This document shows, piece by piece, positions 11,145-23,240 of a stretch of DNA of 64,000 bases; position 1 is the first letter of the stretch, and each line of letters opens with the position of its first letter. The stretch is taken from assembly GCA_018398575.1 (NCBI GenBank), contig JAGTXZ010000005.1:62001-126000 (forward strand), read 5' to 3'. This stretch comes from Ampelomyces quisqualis. Taxonomy: Eukaryota; Ascomycota; Dothideomycetes; Pleosporales; Phaeosphaeriaceae. The notes beneath the pieces are model-generated. The model saw nothing but the letters and a program-made list of their open reading frames with translations. It searched no databases and was not told where the DNA came from. Made by a program: the position numbers and the translations under genes.

Positions 11145-12025
11145 CTACTCGAATTCTTCCTCAGCCCTCCAGAACACCCACGCGACGACTGCAGCTGCCT
11201 TGAGCGCGACCGCTGTCCACAAAGCGCCAGCGAGACCAACGCTGGTGTGCGCCCAGATTCCACCGAGGAGAGCACCCAAAAGCAGAAGCACCGGCGCAGC
11301 AATCCTCCTGTTCCTCTCGACATTGGACAGCTTGAACAAGTTGGGATCAGAAAACAAGTCGCAATAATTGCTCGTGAGCACCACGCTCGTCAGTCCGGCA
11401 TACTGCAGCGCTCTCGACGTAACGGCCTGCCCACTCGATTGGAAGGCTACCACTGCGATGGGTATCAGAACCTGGTAGCCGAGCCCTTCCTTGGCCTCTT
11501 TGCCAAGTGTGACAATCAGTGCCGCAATAACGATCATCAGTAGCTGGAAGCTATACGAGGTGATGAGCACCCATCGCTTTCTTGGCGAAAAGTAGCGATG
11601 GAAGCGAGCGAAGACGAAAGAGCCCAGACAAAACGCTCCAATGGAGATGCCTGCTTTGATCCATCGTATACCTTCCGAGGGCGCTACAAGACCTAGGCCG
11701 AGGTATACCGTATTCCCTGCGCTGCATTAGCATGATTGATGCGAAGCCAACGACATGACTCACCCGTCTGCATGCTCACAAAGGAGCCCCAAATGAAGAC
11801 AGCCGAGCTATCCAACAAACCAGTAATGACGTAGCAAAAGAGCAGCACCAGGTCTGCCCAGTTCTTGCTGACATCTGCTGCGAAATGCTTCCTCAATTGC
11901 GAGGGCGCCGAGCTTTTGCCGTTTGGTCGGCCGAGAAGCGGCGTTTCCTCGTCCGAAGCGCGGGCGGCGCCGCTGGTGGGTGTGCGAGAACTCATCGAGT
12001 GCGGAGGTGTTTCTGGATCGTTCAA
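11145..12025 (-). CDS. DUF1275 (YoaK-type) family membrane protein
   Basis: Predicted integral membrane protein of the DUF1275 family, function unknown. Exons 12025-11764 and 11716-11145 give 277 residues. After a ~50-residue hydrophilic, Ser/Pro-rich N-terminus come about six hydrophobic segments: LVLLFCYVITGLLDSSAVFI, the family motif SFVSMQTGNTVYLGLGL across the splice junction, IKAGISIGAFCLGSFVFARF, WVLITSYSFQLLMIVIAAL, a loop with ALQYAGLTSVVLTSNYCD, and APVLLLLGALLGGIWA. The junction motif supports the splice. The tail is acidic (EEEFE). No substrate can be inferred. Confidence 0.85.
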
Positions 12026-12478
12026 AGGATGCAGCGCGATGGACCGGTAGTTAAAGCAATTGGAGGGTGGAGTACTTTGAAATCGGCACTTCCGGGTTGC
12101 CGGCGGCGATCGTCAGGCACGTTGACTCAAGCTTCGGGCAAGCTTTCGTAGCTGAGACCGGCAGACGCAGGATATTGACGGAGATGGCAACAGTCACCTT
12201 CCCCAAATGCCAAAAAAATGATGACCTGGGAGACTCTACGCGCGGCACGTTGGTTGCTTCAAGTGCGGGGAACGGCATGCTGATGAAATGCTCGCTAGCG
12301 GGCAAGTCGAGCGATGAATGTCAGAAAGCTTGATGTGTGTCGTCATCATATCAAACGGCACCACACCACGGAACATGGCCTCATCAAAAGGCGCTTGATC
12401 CAGCTCAAACTCTCTTCAGCTCACGACCGTTTCTTGCTTCTTCACCTTCGTTTCAATTGGCATCAATTGATCTGAATC
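12026..12478. other. Divergent intergenic region
   Basis: Shared upstream region of the DUF1275 gene (minus) and oxalate decarboxylase (plus). No obvious TATA box or repeat found by eye. Confidence 0.4.
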
Positions 12479-13957
12479 ATGCACATCTCGACCTTGTTGG
12501 TTGCGCTTGGCGCTTGCAGCGCACTCGCAGCGCCTGTGGAGCAACAACCGCTAGCTGACGGTGGTCGCAAACATGCGGGTCCTCACAAAGTCAAGAATCC
12601 GTACAAGCCCGGCTACTACGATGAATGGGACAGGAAGATTGATTCTCAGGGTGACAAGTTGGCTCCAGAGCCAGTCGTAAGTTTCACAGCCTCGTGATTG
12701 AGTGATGGCCCTGACGGCATGATAGCGCAACGGGGATGGGACGGATGTCTTGGGGCCACGCAACAGGGACCGAGAGCGACAGAATCCGGATTTGATTCGC
12801 CCTCCGAGTACTGATCACGGTGCTATTCCCAACATGCGCTGGTCGTTTGCCGATTCTCACATTCGCATTGAGGAAGGCGGCTGGACCCGTGAAACGACCA
12901 TTCGCGAGCTCGGCACGAGCAAAGAGCTTGCCGGTGTCAATATGCGCCTTGACGAAGGCGTCATTCGTGAGCTTCATTGGCACAAGGAGGCCGAATGGGC
13001 GTACGTTCTTGAAGGCCAGGTCCGTATTACCGCACTCGATACCGAAGGCGGCAGCTTTGTCGACGACCTCGAGAAAGGCGACCTCTGGTACTTCCCATCC
13101 GGACATCCTCATTCTCTACAAGGATTGAGCCCTAATGGTACTGAATTCCTCTTGATCTTCGATGACGGCAACTTCTCCGAGGACTCCACCTTTCTCCTTA
13201 CCGACTGGATTGCTCATACACCAAAGTCCGTCCTTGCTGAAAACTTCCGCGTCCACCCTGAAGTCTTCCGAGCCATTCCCGAGTCGGAGAAGTACATCTT
13301 CCAAGGCTCAAGCCCCGGCTCGATTGACAAGGAGATTCCCAAGGACACCAAAGGCTACAAGAAGTCCAAGTTGCAGTTCAGCCACAAGATGCTTGCTCAG
13401 GAGCCGGTCAACACGACGGGTGGTGCTGTCCGTATCACCGATTCGACCAACTTTCCCATCTCGAAGACTGTGGCTGCCGCCCACCTCAATATCGAGCCTG
13501 GTGCGCTCCGTGAGATGCATTGGCACCGTGAGTACTCTCTTCCACTATCATTGTTTCGGCGATCTAATTTCTACCAGCAAATGCCGATGAATGGTCCTAC
13601 TTCATCAAAGGCCGCGCGCGCGTCACCATTTTCGCCTCCAAGGGCACTGCCCGCACGTTTGACTACCAAGCCGGCGACGTGGGCATCGTACCCCGCAACA
13701 TGGGCCACTTTATCGAAAACCTGTCCGACGACGAAGACGTCGAGGTCCTTGAGATTTTCCGATCTGACAAATTCCAAGACTTTTCGCTGTTCCAGTGGCT
13801 CGGCGAAACGCCGCAGAAACTCGTCAAAGACCATTTATTTGCGAATAGTCCCAAGGAGGCGAAGGAATTTGAAGAGGCGCTCAAGGACGTCAGGCCGGAT
13901 CCGATCAAGGATGTGGATTGGGATAAGTTGTTGGCGGAAGAGAAGGTGGAGCTGTAG
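12479..13957 (+). CDS. Secreted bicupin oxalate decarboxylase
   Basis: Mn-dependent conversion of oxalate to formate and CO2, probably outside the cell. Exons 12479-12676, 12726-13527 and 13578-13957 give 459 residues. The signal peptide MHISTLLVALGACSALA is followed by two cupin domains. Metal ligands: domain 1 His150, His152, Glu156 (ELHWHKEAEW) plus the His in GHPHSLQG; domain 2 His331, His333, Glu338 (MHWHPNADEW) plus MGHFIENL. The lid loop reads FSEDSTFLLTDW, with the Glu near 218 corresponding to the catalytic lid Glu of bacterial OxdC (SENST there), which favours decarboxylase over oxidase activity. Both splice junctions rebuild conserved motifs. Oxalate degradation fits a plant-associated or wood-associated fungus. 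Confidence 0.9.
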
Positions 13958-14996
13958 ATGTGCTTACAGGAAATATCGTCATATACAATTGGTAGTTTGG
14001 GTGAGAACATGTACAGAGTAATCAGTAGAAGGAGGCAGTAAGTATATCAATTTCCGGGTTCCAAATCACGGCGCTGATGAGCAGGTATCGGTCGTGATTT
14101 ATGTCACGTGGCCATGAGCATATGCAGACATGTCGTATCACTTCAGACGGTGGCCTATACAGCACATCTCACGAAATTTTTACTAGCTGAAGCACTCCCC
14201 TATACGAGAGAACATGCATTCATACACTTGAGTTGACATGATAGTGTGTATAAATATGTCCGAAAGGAGACCGCTACTAACAATAGAAAACGCGGTAAAA
14301 GATATTATAGAACTGTTCATAATAATAACAAAAACGCTATCGAAGATTCTACAGCACAAATACCATTTCCGGTCAAGATTAAGTACCGTAGCAACGAAAG
14401 ATTTTAGTCTATGATGTCATAAGCGGCCCGCTCCCGCCATCTCGTGGCAGCCCCACATGGTTCAAAGCTCACTATCAACGACATCCTCTAGCTTACGACA
14501 CTATTTCGCGCTTGCACACAGGAAGTGATCAGGATGCTTCCAATTAATTTATTGTGATGTATTCCTCTCTCGTGCGGATACTCTCAAGTCGCGCTTCGTG
14601 CTATCAGAGCTATATCGAATAGCTGTCGAAAAAGGTACAAGACCGATGCTGATACTGCCGCCTGCGACCCGATTTTTCATGGGTAAATCTACGCGGTCTG
14701 TGCGGTTTACTGGACCTCATGACGAGTAAGATATTGTATCTTGTATTGACTATCAGGAACACTGCTATCAAGGAGCGTGACAAGGCACGTACTCTGTTGA
14801 AACTCTAACACGCGCTCTTGATTCAACGCCGTGTTTTTTCTCCCGAGAGATTGAAAGCCAAGATACGCCCAATGTGTTCTGAGAAATCGCTTTCGACATG
14901 CTATCCCATACCCAAGACTTCTACGCGCCAAATATTTCGCTCCGACAGAAGCAGCCTCCAAGTTTGGATTTCTCCCTCCATCTTTCCATGGTCCCT
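13958..14996. other. Gene-free stretch of about 1 kb
   Basis: AT-richer than its neighbours, with many stops in all frames. I found no tRNA, repeat or transposon signature. An 84-codon frame on the minus strand (14707-14961) is unsupported. Confidence 0.4.
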
Positions 14997-15848
14997 TTAC
15001 TTCAACAAGTCCCTCGACCTCCTCTCATCGACCCACTTCTTAGACGGCGTCCCGTCCTCTTCCAACCAGCCGCGCTGCCGCAACGTCTCGTAGCTCACCG
15101 GCGCGTCAATCGCCAAACTCGAGAAGCTGTGGCGCTCCTCCTGAGAATACGTCGAGCCCTCTTCGTCGGATTTTGGCTCAGCGGATAACTCGCGTGGTGT
15201 GACAGGACCTTGTAATGGCACGGCTGATGTCGAGAAGCTCGTGGGTGCAGCGGAATGGTTGACCACACGATATGGCGAGACGTTGAGGCGGGCGTTGACG
15301 GGGCGATGACCGGGTGGAGCGAGGCGAGATATGATGGATGAGCCGAGAGCGTGGACAGAGGCGATAGAGTCGAAGCTATGTATTGCTCCCCCGTCGCCTT
15401 GATCGTCTCCATCATCCTCTTCGCCATCGTCCTTTCGCTCCATCATCTTCTTCTCGCCGTTTTCCTCCATCAGCATGCGCGCAAGAACATCTTCGCGCTT
15501 CTCAGGCACGCTGTCGCACTTGTGACCAGCTGTGGTAGCCGCGGCTGCTTCGATGTGGGGACAATGACGCGCGACAACATCTCGACGAGACGCATGTTGC
15601 AGCACGATAAGCCAGATCAGCGCAGCTAGCATGATGCTGAAGAAGAATGTTTTGAGTTGGCCCTCGGGATCGAGAATCCAGTATTCGAAGCGCGTATTGC
15701 GAATGGGGTCGGATACGACAGCGGACATGGTCTTGAGGGCGTCGTCGATGAAGAGTTCAAGAGAATTAGGGGCACGGTAGCGCGAGACTTGCCAGTTGAG
15801 CAACATTGTGATAGCGACGTTATTGTGATGACAGTTGCGGTGAGGCAA
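14997..15848 (-). CDS. Hypothetical single-pass membrane protein
   Basis: Open frame of 283 residues. Met at 15806 (residue 15) is an equally good start. Visible features: one hydrophobic segment, TFFFSIMLAALIWLIVLQHA (about residues 66-85); then an acidic stretch EEDDGDDQGD; a Ser/Pro-rich region; and a C-terminal stretch SYETLRQRGWLEEDGTPSKK that looks like an ordered motif. I recognise no family. A downstream minus-strand reading frame with its own membrane segment sits just upstream at 16078-16395, and the two might belong to related small membrane proteins. Function unknown. Confidence 0.5.
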   Translation of the reverse strand: MPHRNCHHNNVAITMLLNWQVSRYRAPNSLELFIDDALKTMSAVVSDPIRNTRFEYWILDPEGQLKTFFFSIMLAALIWLIVLQHASRRDVVARHCPHIEAAAATTAGHKCDSVPEKREDVLARMLMEENGEKKMMERKDDGEEDDGDDQGDGGAIHSFDSIASVHALGSSIISRLAPPGHRPVNARLNVSPYRVVNHSAAPTSFSTSAVPLQGPVTPRELSAEPKSDEEGSTYSQEERHSFSSLAIDAPVSYETLRQRGWLEEDGTPSKKWVDERRSRDLLK

Positions 15849-16077
15849 TACAAGAAGAAAATCCGCGACGGGTGAAACGAATAGACTATATGCGCCATGA
15901 CGCCGCCTGCCTAGGATTCACATGACCCGCGTGAAGCACCCGCAAACCGCCCACACGCACCAACCACCAGAGAAACCAGTACCTGGAGCACACTAGCCAC
16001 GCGCCCAAACGGACATTTCCCGTCGTAAACACATGGATAAGCCAAGCCCACATCACTCCTCCGCAGTCTCGCATCAT

Positions 16078-16395
16078 TCACCGCCCCCCCTCCAATCTCA
16101 ACCGCGCCATCCACCCCTCCAAGCCGTCCAGTCCATCATCCACTTGCATAGGCGGCGTATACTCCAGCTTCTCCTCCGTTCTCTCGATTCTCTCCTTTCT
16201 CCGCTTGCGTGTGCATACACAGCGCAGTGCCCAGACCAGCGCTGCAAGCATAGCAATGAGCAAGACGGTGATGAGTGGGAAGACTTTGGGTTTGAAAGTG
16301 ATGACTGCGAGGATGGTAGCGAGGGACATTGTAGTGCGTTGGGATGCGGAGGGCGAAAGCTTGCACGGTTGAGAAGGGCATGCGAAGGTGGTCAA
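16078..16395 (-). CDS. Small hypothetical membrane protein
   Basis: 105 residues, or 83 if the second Met at 16329 is used. One membrane segment (VFPLITVLLIAMLAALVWAL) is followed by a highly basic stretch (RCVCTRKRRKERIERTEEK) and a short amphipathic tail, the layout of a type II or tail-basic single-pass protein. No family recognised. It lies 215 bp downstream of the LAA1 stop on the same strand. Could be a chance frame, since no splice or homology evidence supports it. Confidence 0.35.
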   Translation of the reverse strand: MTTFACPSQPCKLSPSASQRTTMSLATILAVITFKPKVFPLITVLLIAMLAALVWALRCVCTRKRRKERIERTEEKLEYTPPMQVDDGLDGLEGWMARLRLEGGR

Positions 16396-16610
16396 GCAAG
16401 CAAGTATTTGATGGAAGAAGTGATTGTCCTCGTGTGGTCACGGTGATTCGCTTTCGCCGTCTGTGGGGTTGAACAATTGATTTGCGATCCAGATGCCAAG
16501 TGCGCCTGACATATTGATAAATTGTTCACGCATCGCTCAATCCAGCCAACGCTCGTCCTGGGTGACGCAGAGGGTATATTCACTGAGCCTAAGCCAGTAT
16601 CTACATGACT

Positions 16611-19600
16611 TTAAAAGTCCATCTTCAACGCAATCTTCGGCTGCCCATCCTCATCCCTACTAACCTCCTTCCTCACTGGCCCCTGTCCGCTCTTCAACAC
16701 GCCCTCAATAAAGCTCCTTTGATCCACACTCAGCCCACCAACCACGACCCTAAACGCTGCTTGATCCGCACCCGCAATCTCCAACAACCTGCTGGCTGTT
16801 TCTTGGATAGTATTTGGCTCTTTATGTGCACGCGCAAGGAGTCCCGGGATGATGATTTTGCTCGCGATTTGGCGCTGGTCTGGCGTGGGAAGGGTGGAGA
16901 TGAAAGCAACGAGAGTGGAAGCGAGTGTGGCGCGGGACTCTTCTAGGCCTTCGACGTCCGAGGGGTTGGCGAGGAAGGAGAGGATGTGTGGGAGCATTTG
17001 TGCTGCGAGACTGCTTTCGACGGTGCCCTTTTTAGGAAGAAGGAATAAGGAACGACAGCATCCTGCTGCGACTTTGGAGGTTAGTCGAGCGTCCAGGCAG
17101 TCAAATAGATCCTCGATAAAGTGTTTGATGAGCGGATCGGTAGGTGAGAATGCCGATGCTGCGGAGCTTAAGAGGATTGTAGTCGCGAGGATAGAGTTCT
17201 TTTCGCAAGCCAAGGCAGCGTCAAATTCACGCTGCTGCGCATGTCGCAAAATGGTCAGGAAGCGCATTAGTGTGGCGCGAAGTTGCTTGCTAGTATCTTC
17301 TGTTGCCTCGGCGTGTGGTGCTAGGCTGGTGATGAAGCGCTTGAAGATCGACAATGCTTGTGGCACTACCGCTGCCTGACACGCGCCGGTACCCAAAATC
17401 GAAGCAAAGATGTGCAGGATACAAGCGTGTAGGTCAGCCTTGATAATTGAAGGGAACACCCGTGCTGCATCGACAAGCGCAGATAGCGCTGTCGTAAGAA
17501 GAGCGACAGCTTCTTCGTTGAGCTCGTGTCGAGCTACCCTTATAGTCAGCATGTTGTCCTTCGCAAGAATAGTCGCAAAAGTACGTACCCTTGGAGTTGC
17601 TCTCCTCCAAACCAGGCACCAAGCCTGATAACACAAGCACAATTATCTTAGTCAATTCGAAGAGCTGGTCAATGTCCTCCGACAGGTTGTCCTCTGGGGC
17701 AGCACTATCCCAACTTAGCAATGATCTCCAAAATTAAGGCTGCAATAACTCACAATTGATCTCGTCTAGCTGAAGGATGACCTATGCACAGGTTCCTTGC
17801 GATCTCGACAATGACCCTCTGCACAGTCAAGCCTTCGGTCAAGACCAAGCGGTCAAGCATATCCATCGTCTCGGAGAAGACAACATCGCGGTAGATAGCG
17901 TGACCGGAAACTGAAGGTCGCAGAATCTTCTTCAGCGCCTGCAGGATCTCAAGTACCTGCTCCTTCGATGCTTGCAAATCACCAGGACGCCCGGCTAGCG
18001 CTTCAAAAGCAAGGCCGAAGAGGACGAAAAAGAAAGCGACAGGCTCATCTCGGTAGTTGATGTGGTCCGCTTTGCCATTGGCCGCAGATTCCGAGAGTTC
18101 AGTCTTGCCGTCCAGCGCGTCGAAAACGAACTCGCTGTCTTCATCGATCAGGCTGGCGATTGCGTCCACGAGATTGAGCCAAGACTCCTGGTAGAACTGC
18201 GTGGTGTTAAATCCTTCACTCCGAAAGTAGCACTCATCACATACCTTCAGTAGCGTTTCACGATTCAAAGCTGCATATATGGTATCCAGACTTCCAGAAA
18301 GCGACGTTGAGCCCATCGACGACGATATATCCGGCTCGAACCGTAGTCGTGCATATTCGCGTAATGATGCGAGCCAGAGTGGGGTCAACTTTGCAATGTG
18401 TGGTTTCAAGACGCTAACAAGGTATGTTTGTTCTGCGCTCGCGATCTGCAGCTCCGCCCAAGCGGAGAAGACAGCCATCCTCACCATGACTTGTGAGTTT
18501 GAGCTCAGGCCTTTGAGATCGCCAATAGCAGCAGTTTCAGCTTCACCTGCTCTACATCAGACCGTGTCCCTTTTAATGAAAGGGAGCGCTTACTGGAAAA
18601 GTTCTCGAGTGCAGAGACCAGAAGTTTAAGTATACGACCCATCCGGTCTATATCGGTGACAATGCCAGTTGCAATGAATGTGGCGCAAACGTTGATCGCC
18701 TCTGCCGCGAGCTCTGGTGACGAGTCTGCGGCAAAAGCCGGCGTAAGTGCTGATCCAATCTGTGCTTGGTATTGTTCAAGAAGTGTGACCTCTGCAAAAT
18801 CGGGATCGGGTGTTTTGCCGAATAGCTATCCCGCGTCAGCTTATAGGCCATGCTCAATAGCAATTCATGCTTACTTTGAGTACTTTGTCAATGATCTTGA
18901 GTCCGCGTATTCGTAGCTGAACAACGCCAGCGGTGGACGCTGAAAATGCTATGCGAACAACGTCCGCAACTCTGTGCTGTAACGCTGCAACACAGGGCGA
19001 CTCTTCGCGAAAAGCAGCCTCTTTGCTGATCATGCTGACGAGCTCACTTAGGCAATCCATGCCGAATGTGCGTACCTGCCACTTGAGGAGTTCTTGACTG
19101 GCTTGAGAAGCATCACCAGTCTCCGCTCCTGGAGCGTTAGATGCAGCAGCAAATCCTGCAACCTCTTCATCTTGCAGATCAGGCCTGCCACCCCCTGGCC
19201 TACTCTCCGTCTGAGCTTGAGTTTCGACCTTCTTGGTTTTTGTAAGAACCGAGTGACATCTTTGTACCCATGTGGCGGTATCGGTCAAGCCAGTCTGATG
19301 TAACCAGTTTCGAATAATGGTGCGCACAACTTCATGCTCTGAGTCTTTGTCAAGGACATGCCAAAGCTGGTCTTCTAGCCCGGGATCACCTGCACGTAGC
19401 ACTTCTTCCGTGTCTCGCCTCATCAAGTTGTGCAGGCCATCGAGGGCCATGTCTCTGATTTGCCGTGAGCTGCTCTCGATCGACCGCTGCAGATGCTTGA
19501 CGTAGGCGGAGAACACCATGTGGCCTGGCGCGTAGAGTGATACGTGCTCTTGACAGCGCAAGCTCTCGATCAAGATCAGACGGTCGGCCTCAGTTTGGAA

Positions 19601-22600
19601 GAGTCCGATGAGAGTCATGATCATGTCTCTTGCTTTGGCCACGTCTTGCAGGTCGGGACCAAGCACGTTAATGGTGCTGCCAATGCATCGCGCTAGAACC
19701 GCAGGAGTAGGAAGGTCAATCTCGATGTTGGAGGATGCTAGTGACGCGGATTCGTCGTTGTGTGTATCGGCAGCGTACAGTTGCGCCATCATACCTAGAG
19801 TGCTTGTGACGTAACTGGAGAATGACAAGCCTGCAGAGTCTGCAACTCTCGAGAGACTGTCTATCGCCCAAAAGTGCACGACGGGGTGTGGATCGTTGCC
19901 AAGGGACATGAGGATGCCAAGTATGTTCTTGAGGTGGTAGCCAGCCGCCATGCCACCAAGCTGGGAATGAATGCAGCCCAGGGCTACGGCATAGCCTGAC
20001 CGGGCATTTGGTTCTCGATTTGCGACGATCTGTTCGACAAGGTAGTTGACCTCGTTTGTCGTAAGGTGGTTTCCAGAGCTGTTACAGAGACGACCGAGAG
20101 CTTCGCCGGCCATATTTCGAAGGTATGGATCTGGTAGAATGACGAACATCTGTGGGCGTCAACAAATATCGGATAGACATGATTGATGACGCTTACGTGC
20201 AACAAGTCCTGCATGACCTTCTCTACTGCTGACCCTTTCAGACTACCAGCCGGTGAGCGCGTCTCTTTCACAGCAACTTTCAGTGTCAACAATAGGCCAC
20301 AGGCCATGTTCACCATCATTGCGGTCTTGCGGTTGAAATCTCGTTGTAAGCTACTCGCGGACAGAAAAGAGGTCATCTGCTCCAAGATACTCTCTTGAAT
20401 CTTGGGGGTTTGCAACGGCAAGCATACTGCGAAGAGTTGCAGTGCAGCATTGACAACTTCGGTAGCTGGCGGGTCAGGAAGCTCCGTAGCATCGTCCGCC
20501 GCGCCGATATACAAGGATATCGAGTCGTGTTCACGGGCACCACATATAGGCGATAGTAACTGCGTGTGTTAGCATTATCCTTGTAAATAACAAGCGCACG
20601 TACTGTGCGGTCAATGGTCGCCTCGGGCCCGTGTCTAGTGACCCAGTGATGTCGGGAGCCCGTCTCCTGCTCTCCAGGCAGCGGCTTGACATCGTAACCT
20701 CGGATGAGACCATTCACACCGAACCCGTGGTTATCTGCAACTTCCCAAATGCTTTCAAAACTTCCAGCTGCACTGGCAATGGCTGTACTGAACGAGCTAG
20801 AAGTATAGTTGTCTGGCTCAGCAAAGGATGCTACCGCAAAAGGTAATAAATTGGTTTGCAGCAACACCTCGCTACTACTCGTTGGGCTGAGTTCGACAAG
20901 CTTCGTGTAGCATTGCAGTACTCTTCGTCGGACCATGAGGTCGAAGTCATGCAGCTGTAGCGCGGGAGACAACTTCTGTGCAGCATCGTCCGTGGTCTTC
21001 TTGGCCGGTAGGGTGTTGAGAAACATGGTGGTGCTCTGTAGCATTGCAGCCAGCCGCTTGGTAACGTCTAGGGTAAGGAGTCTGCTGTTGAACTCTAAGA
21101 AAGTCAAGATGGACCCCAGGGCGCATTCTCGCACATGCGTCAGGAAGCTGAGCTCAAAGAGGTTTCGCTGCACCATGTTGTCTCTGTTGAGTGGTTTCGG
21201 TAGGGCATTTTTCCACAGCAGCAGTAGTTGCGACAAGTGGATCTTGACAAAGTTGGGTCCTAGCGTCATCAGACCTCCGATCAAAATCCAAGCGACCTGA
21301 ATTTGTGTTGACGACACCCGCAAATCAGACTGACTGCTTGACTTGAGCAGAGTGGTGGCTTGAGAGAGCACCCGCGAATTTACGTCGACGGATCCGTGGA
21401 GCGGCTGCGAGGTGGAAGTACTGAGCACAGCAGACAGGCCGTTCGCCAGACCAACACATTTACGAGGCGACTGCCTTGGACCAGCGAGAAGGCCAAGCTC
21501 TCTGTTGACACTGTTCATACATATCGTGACGGAAGGAAGCAGTTGCAGGGGACATGCAAGGACGAATGATCGTAGACAGGCAGAGGCGTACACTTGAACT
21601 GCGTAGCTCGGGTGCTGCAAAACGTGGATGAGTGCATCTCGACTAGAGTCTGCAATGACGTTGGTCGCCGAGCCCAGACTGTTGAACAGGGAAGAAAGCG
21701 TGCTCAGTGCTCCAATCAGCGCTTGTTTGGATGGTTCTGGTCGTTCCTTCATTGCTTGCGGGTAGTCCTTGAGGATGTCGTTGACTAAGAATCTTGCTGC
21801 ATTCAGCTGGCCAGACTCACCAAGCATGTCACGACCGATAACGTGCTCTAGAATGACCGCGACGATCTTTCTTGTGCTGAGCGTGCGATAGCGGTTCTGG
21901 GTCACAACTGTGTTACTGAGCAGATCGTTGTATAAACTCTGTGCGATGTCCGAGTACTTGGCTTCAACAACGTGTTCGCCCAGACTTCGGAAGGTCTTGA
22001 TGTAGCACGTAGCGATGCCAGCTCGTCCACGGTTACCGGTCCCGGGCAAGCAGTACCGGGTGGCGAGAAGTTTTAGCATGGTCGAAACGGTGAATGAAAG
22101 CTTGGTGGCCGACTTCTTCGGAGCCGGAGAGTCTGGGCGCTCCATGATGTCGTCGTCGCCGTCTGCATCGGTGCCCTTTTTGTTCTTCTTCCTCGCGGGT
22201 TTCGAGCGAGTGAGCATGGGAACATCTGCAGGCGCGTTTTCGGAATAGTTCTTGGTGAAGGCTGCGCTGATACAGGAAGCTACGGCATGCCTGACTGTTG
22301 ACGATGCGCTCTCTATAGTCTTCCAAGCAACGGTCTGCAGCTTGTCGAAGTCGTTTGAGTTGTCGAAAAAGGTCGTGTGTAGTATGAGTTGCTCGAGACA
22401 GTAGAACGCGCCCGCCTGGACGAGCATGGACTTGTCTCCGGTGCTCGCATTCCGGGCCTGTTTCCAGGCATCTCTTGCGACCACCTCGTCTGCCGAAGGG
22501 CCGACTCCCTTGAAGAGCTTGCCAATCGCCCTGAAGAGAGTCGCTCTCAGGCCGGTGTGGTTCTGTGCCGACTTGAGCAGCCGCAAGAGAGACGATGCCG

Positions 22601-23045
22601 CATGTGGCGAAAGCGCTGTGGCGCTGTCTCCGGCGGCCTCGAATATGGCGCCCAAGCAGTGGGCAGCCGCGTGCTTTGCCCGGACGTCCCTGTCGCTCTT
22701 GCCCGCCGAGTTGCTGATGCCCACGCACTCGTGGATGGACTCGAACAGCAGCTTGCGGTCGCCCTTTTCGAAGATGCCCGCCATCGCTCGTCCCAGGTTG
22801 TTTCGGATGACGCGAGTGGGCGCGGGGGAGGCCAGGTTGATGACCTGGAATATCTCTTTCTTGATGTATATCTGGTGCGCCGAAGCGCCGTCGGCGTCGA
22901 GGGCAGCGACATGGCGTGCGAGGTCGGAGGTGAAGGTCAGCAGGTAGAGGTCTTGCTGCTCCGAGGGGAGGGCGTGGAGCTTCTTGACGTCGAGCTCGGG
23001 GTTGGTGGGGGTGTCGTCGACGGGGGGCTCGTCGGCGGCTGGCAT
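16611..23045 (-). CDS. laa1: LAA1/HEATR5 family HEAT-repeat protein
   Basis: Large AP-1 accessory protein for clathrin/AP-1 traffic between Golgi and endosomes. Eight exons: 23045-20604, 20559-20197, 20149-18875, 18825-18594, 18546-18245, 18196-17754, 17704-17589, 17533-16611. They sum to 2031 residues, close to yeast Laa1. Alpha-helical HEAT repeats run throughout. Hallmarks: HALPSEQQDLYLLTFTSDL near the N-terminus, LLSPICGAREHDS just after intron 1, PYLRNMAGEALGRLC, and the C-terminal PKIALKMDF. Intron 5 (18244-18197, 48 nt) has no in-frame stop and is a multiple of three, so it was called from its GTATGT and GCAG signals and the continuity ETLLK-FYQESWLNLVDAIASL. The last intron (17588-17534) has an alternative placement. 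Divergent from TACO1 with a 195-bp shared upstream region. Confidence 0.92.
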
Positions 23046-23240
23046 TGCGAGATCGGAGGCTCGAGAGCGGACGGCGACTGCCCATGCCGTACGGAGGGCG
23101 GAGCTGGGGCGGGTGTTGCGCTGCGGACTCCCGACGAGGGCTGGCTTGGCGAGGTGTTGACCTCCAGTAGCTAGCTGTGTCACATGCACAACTTTCCTCG
23201 CACACACGCACTCCGTCCGACACAGCGACATCGCACGGCC

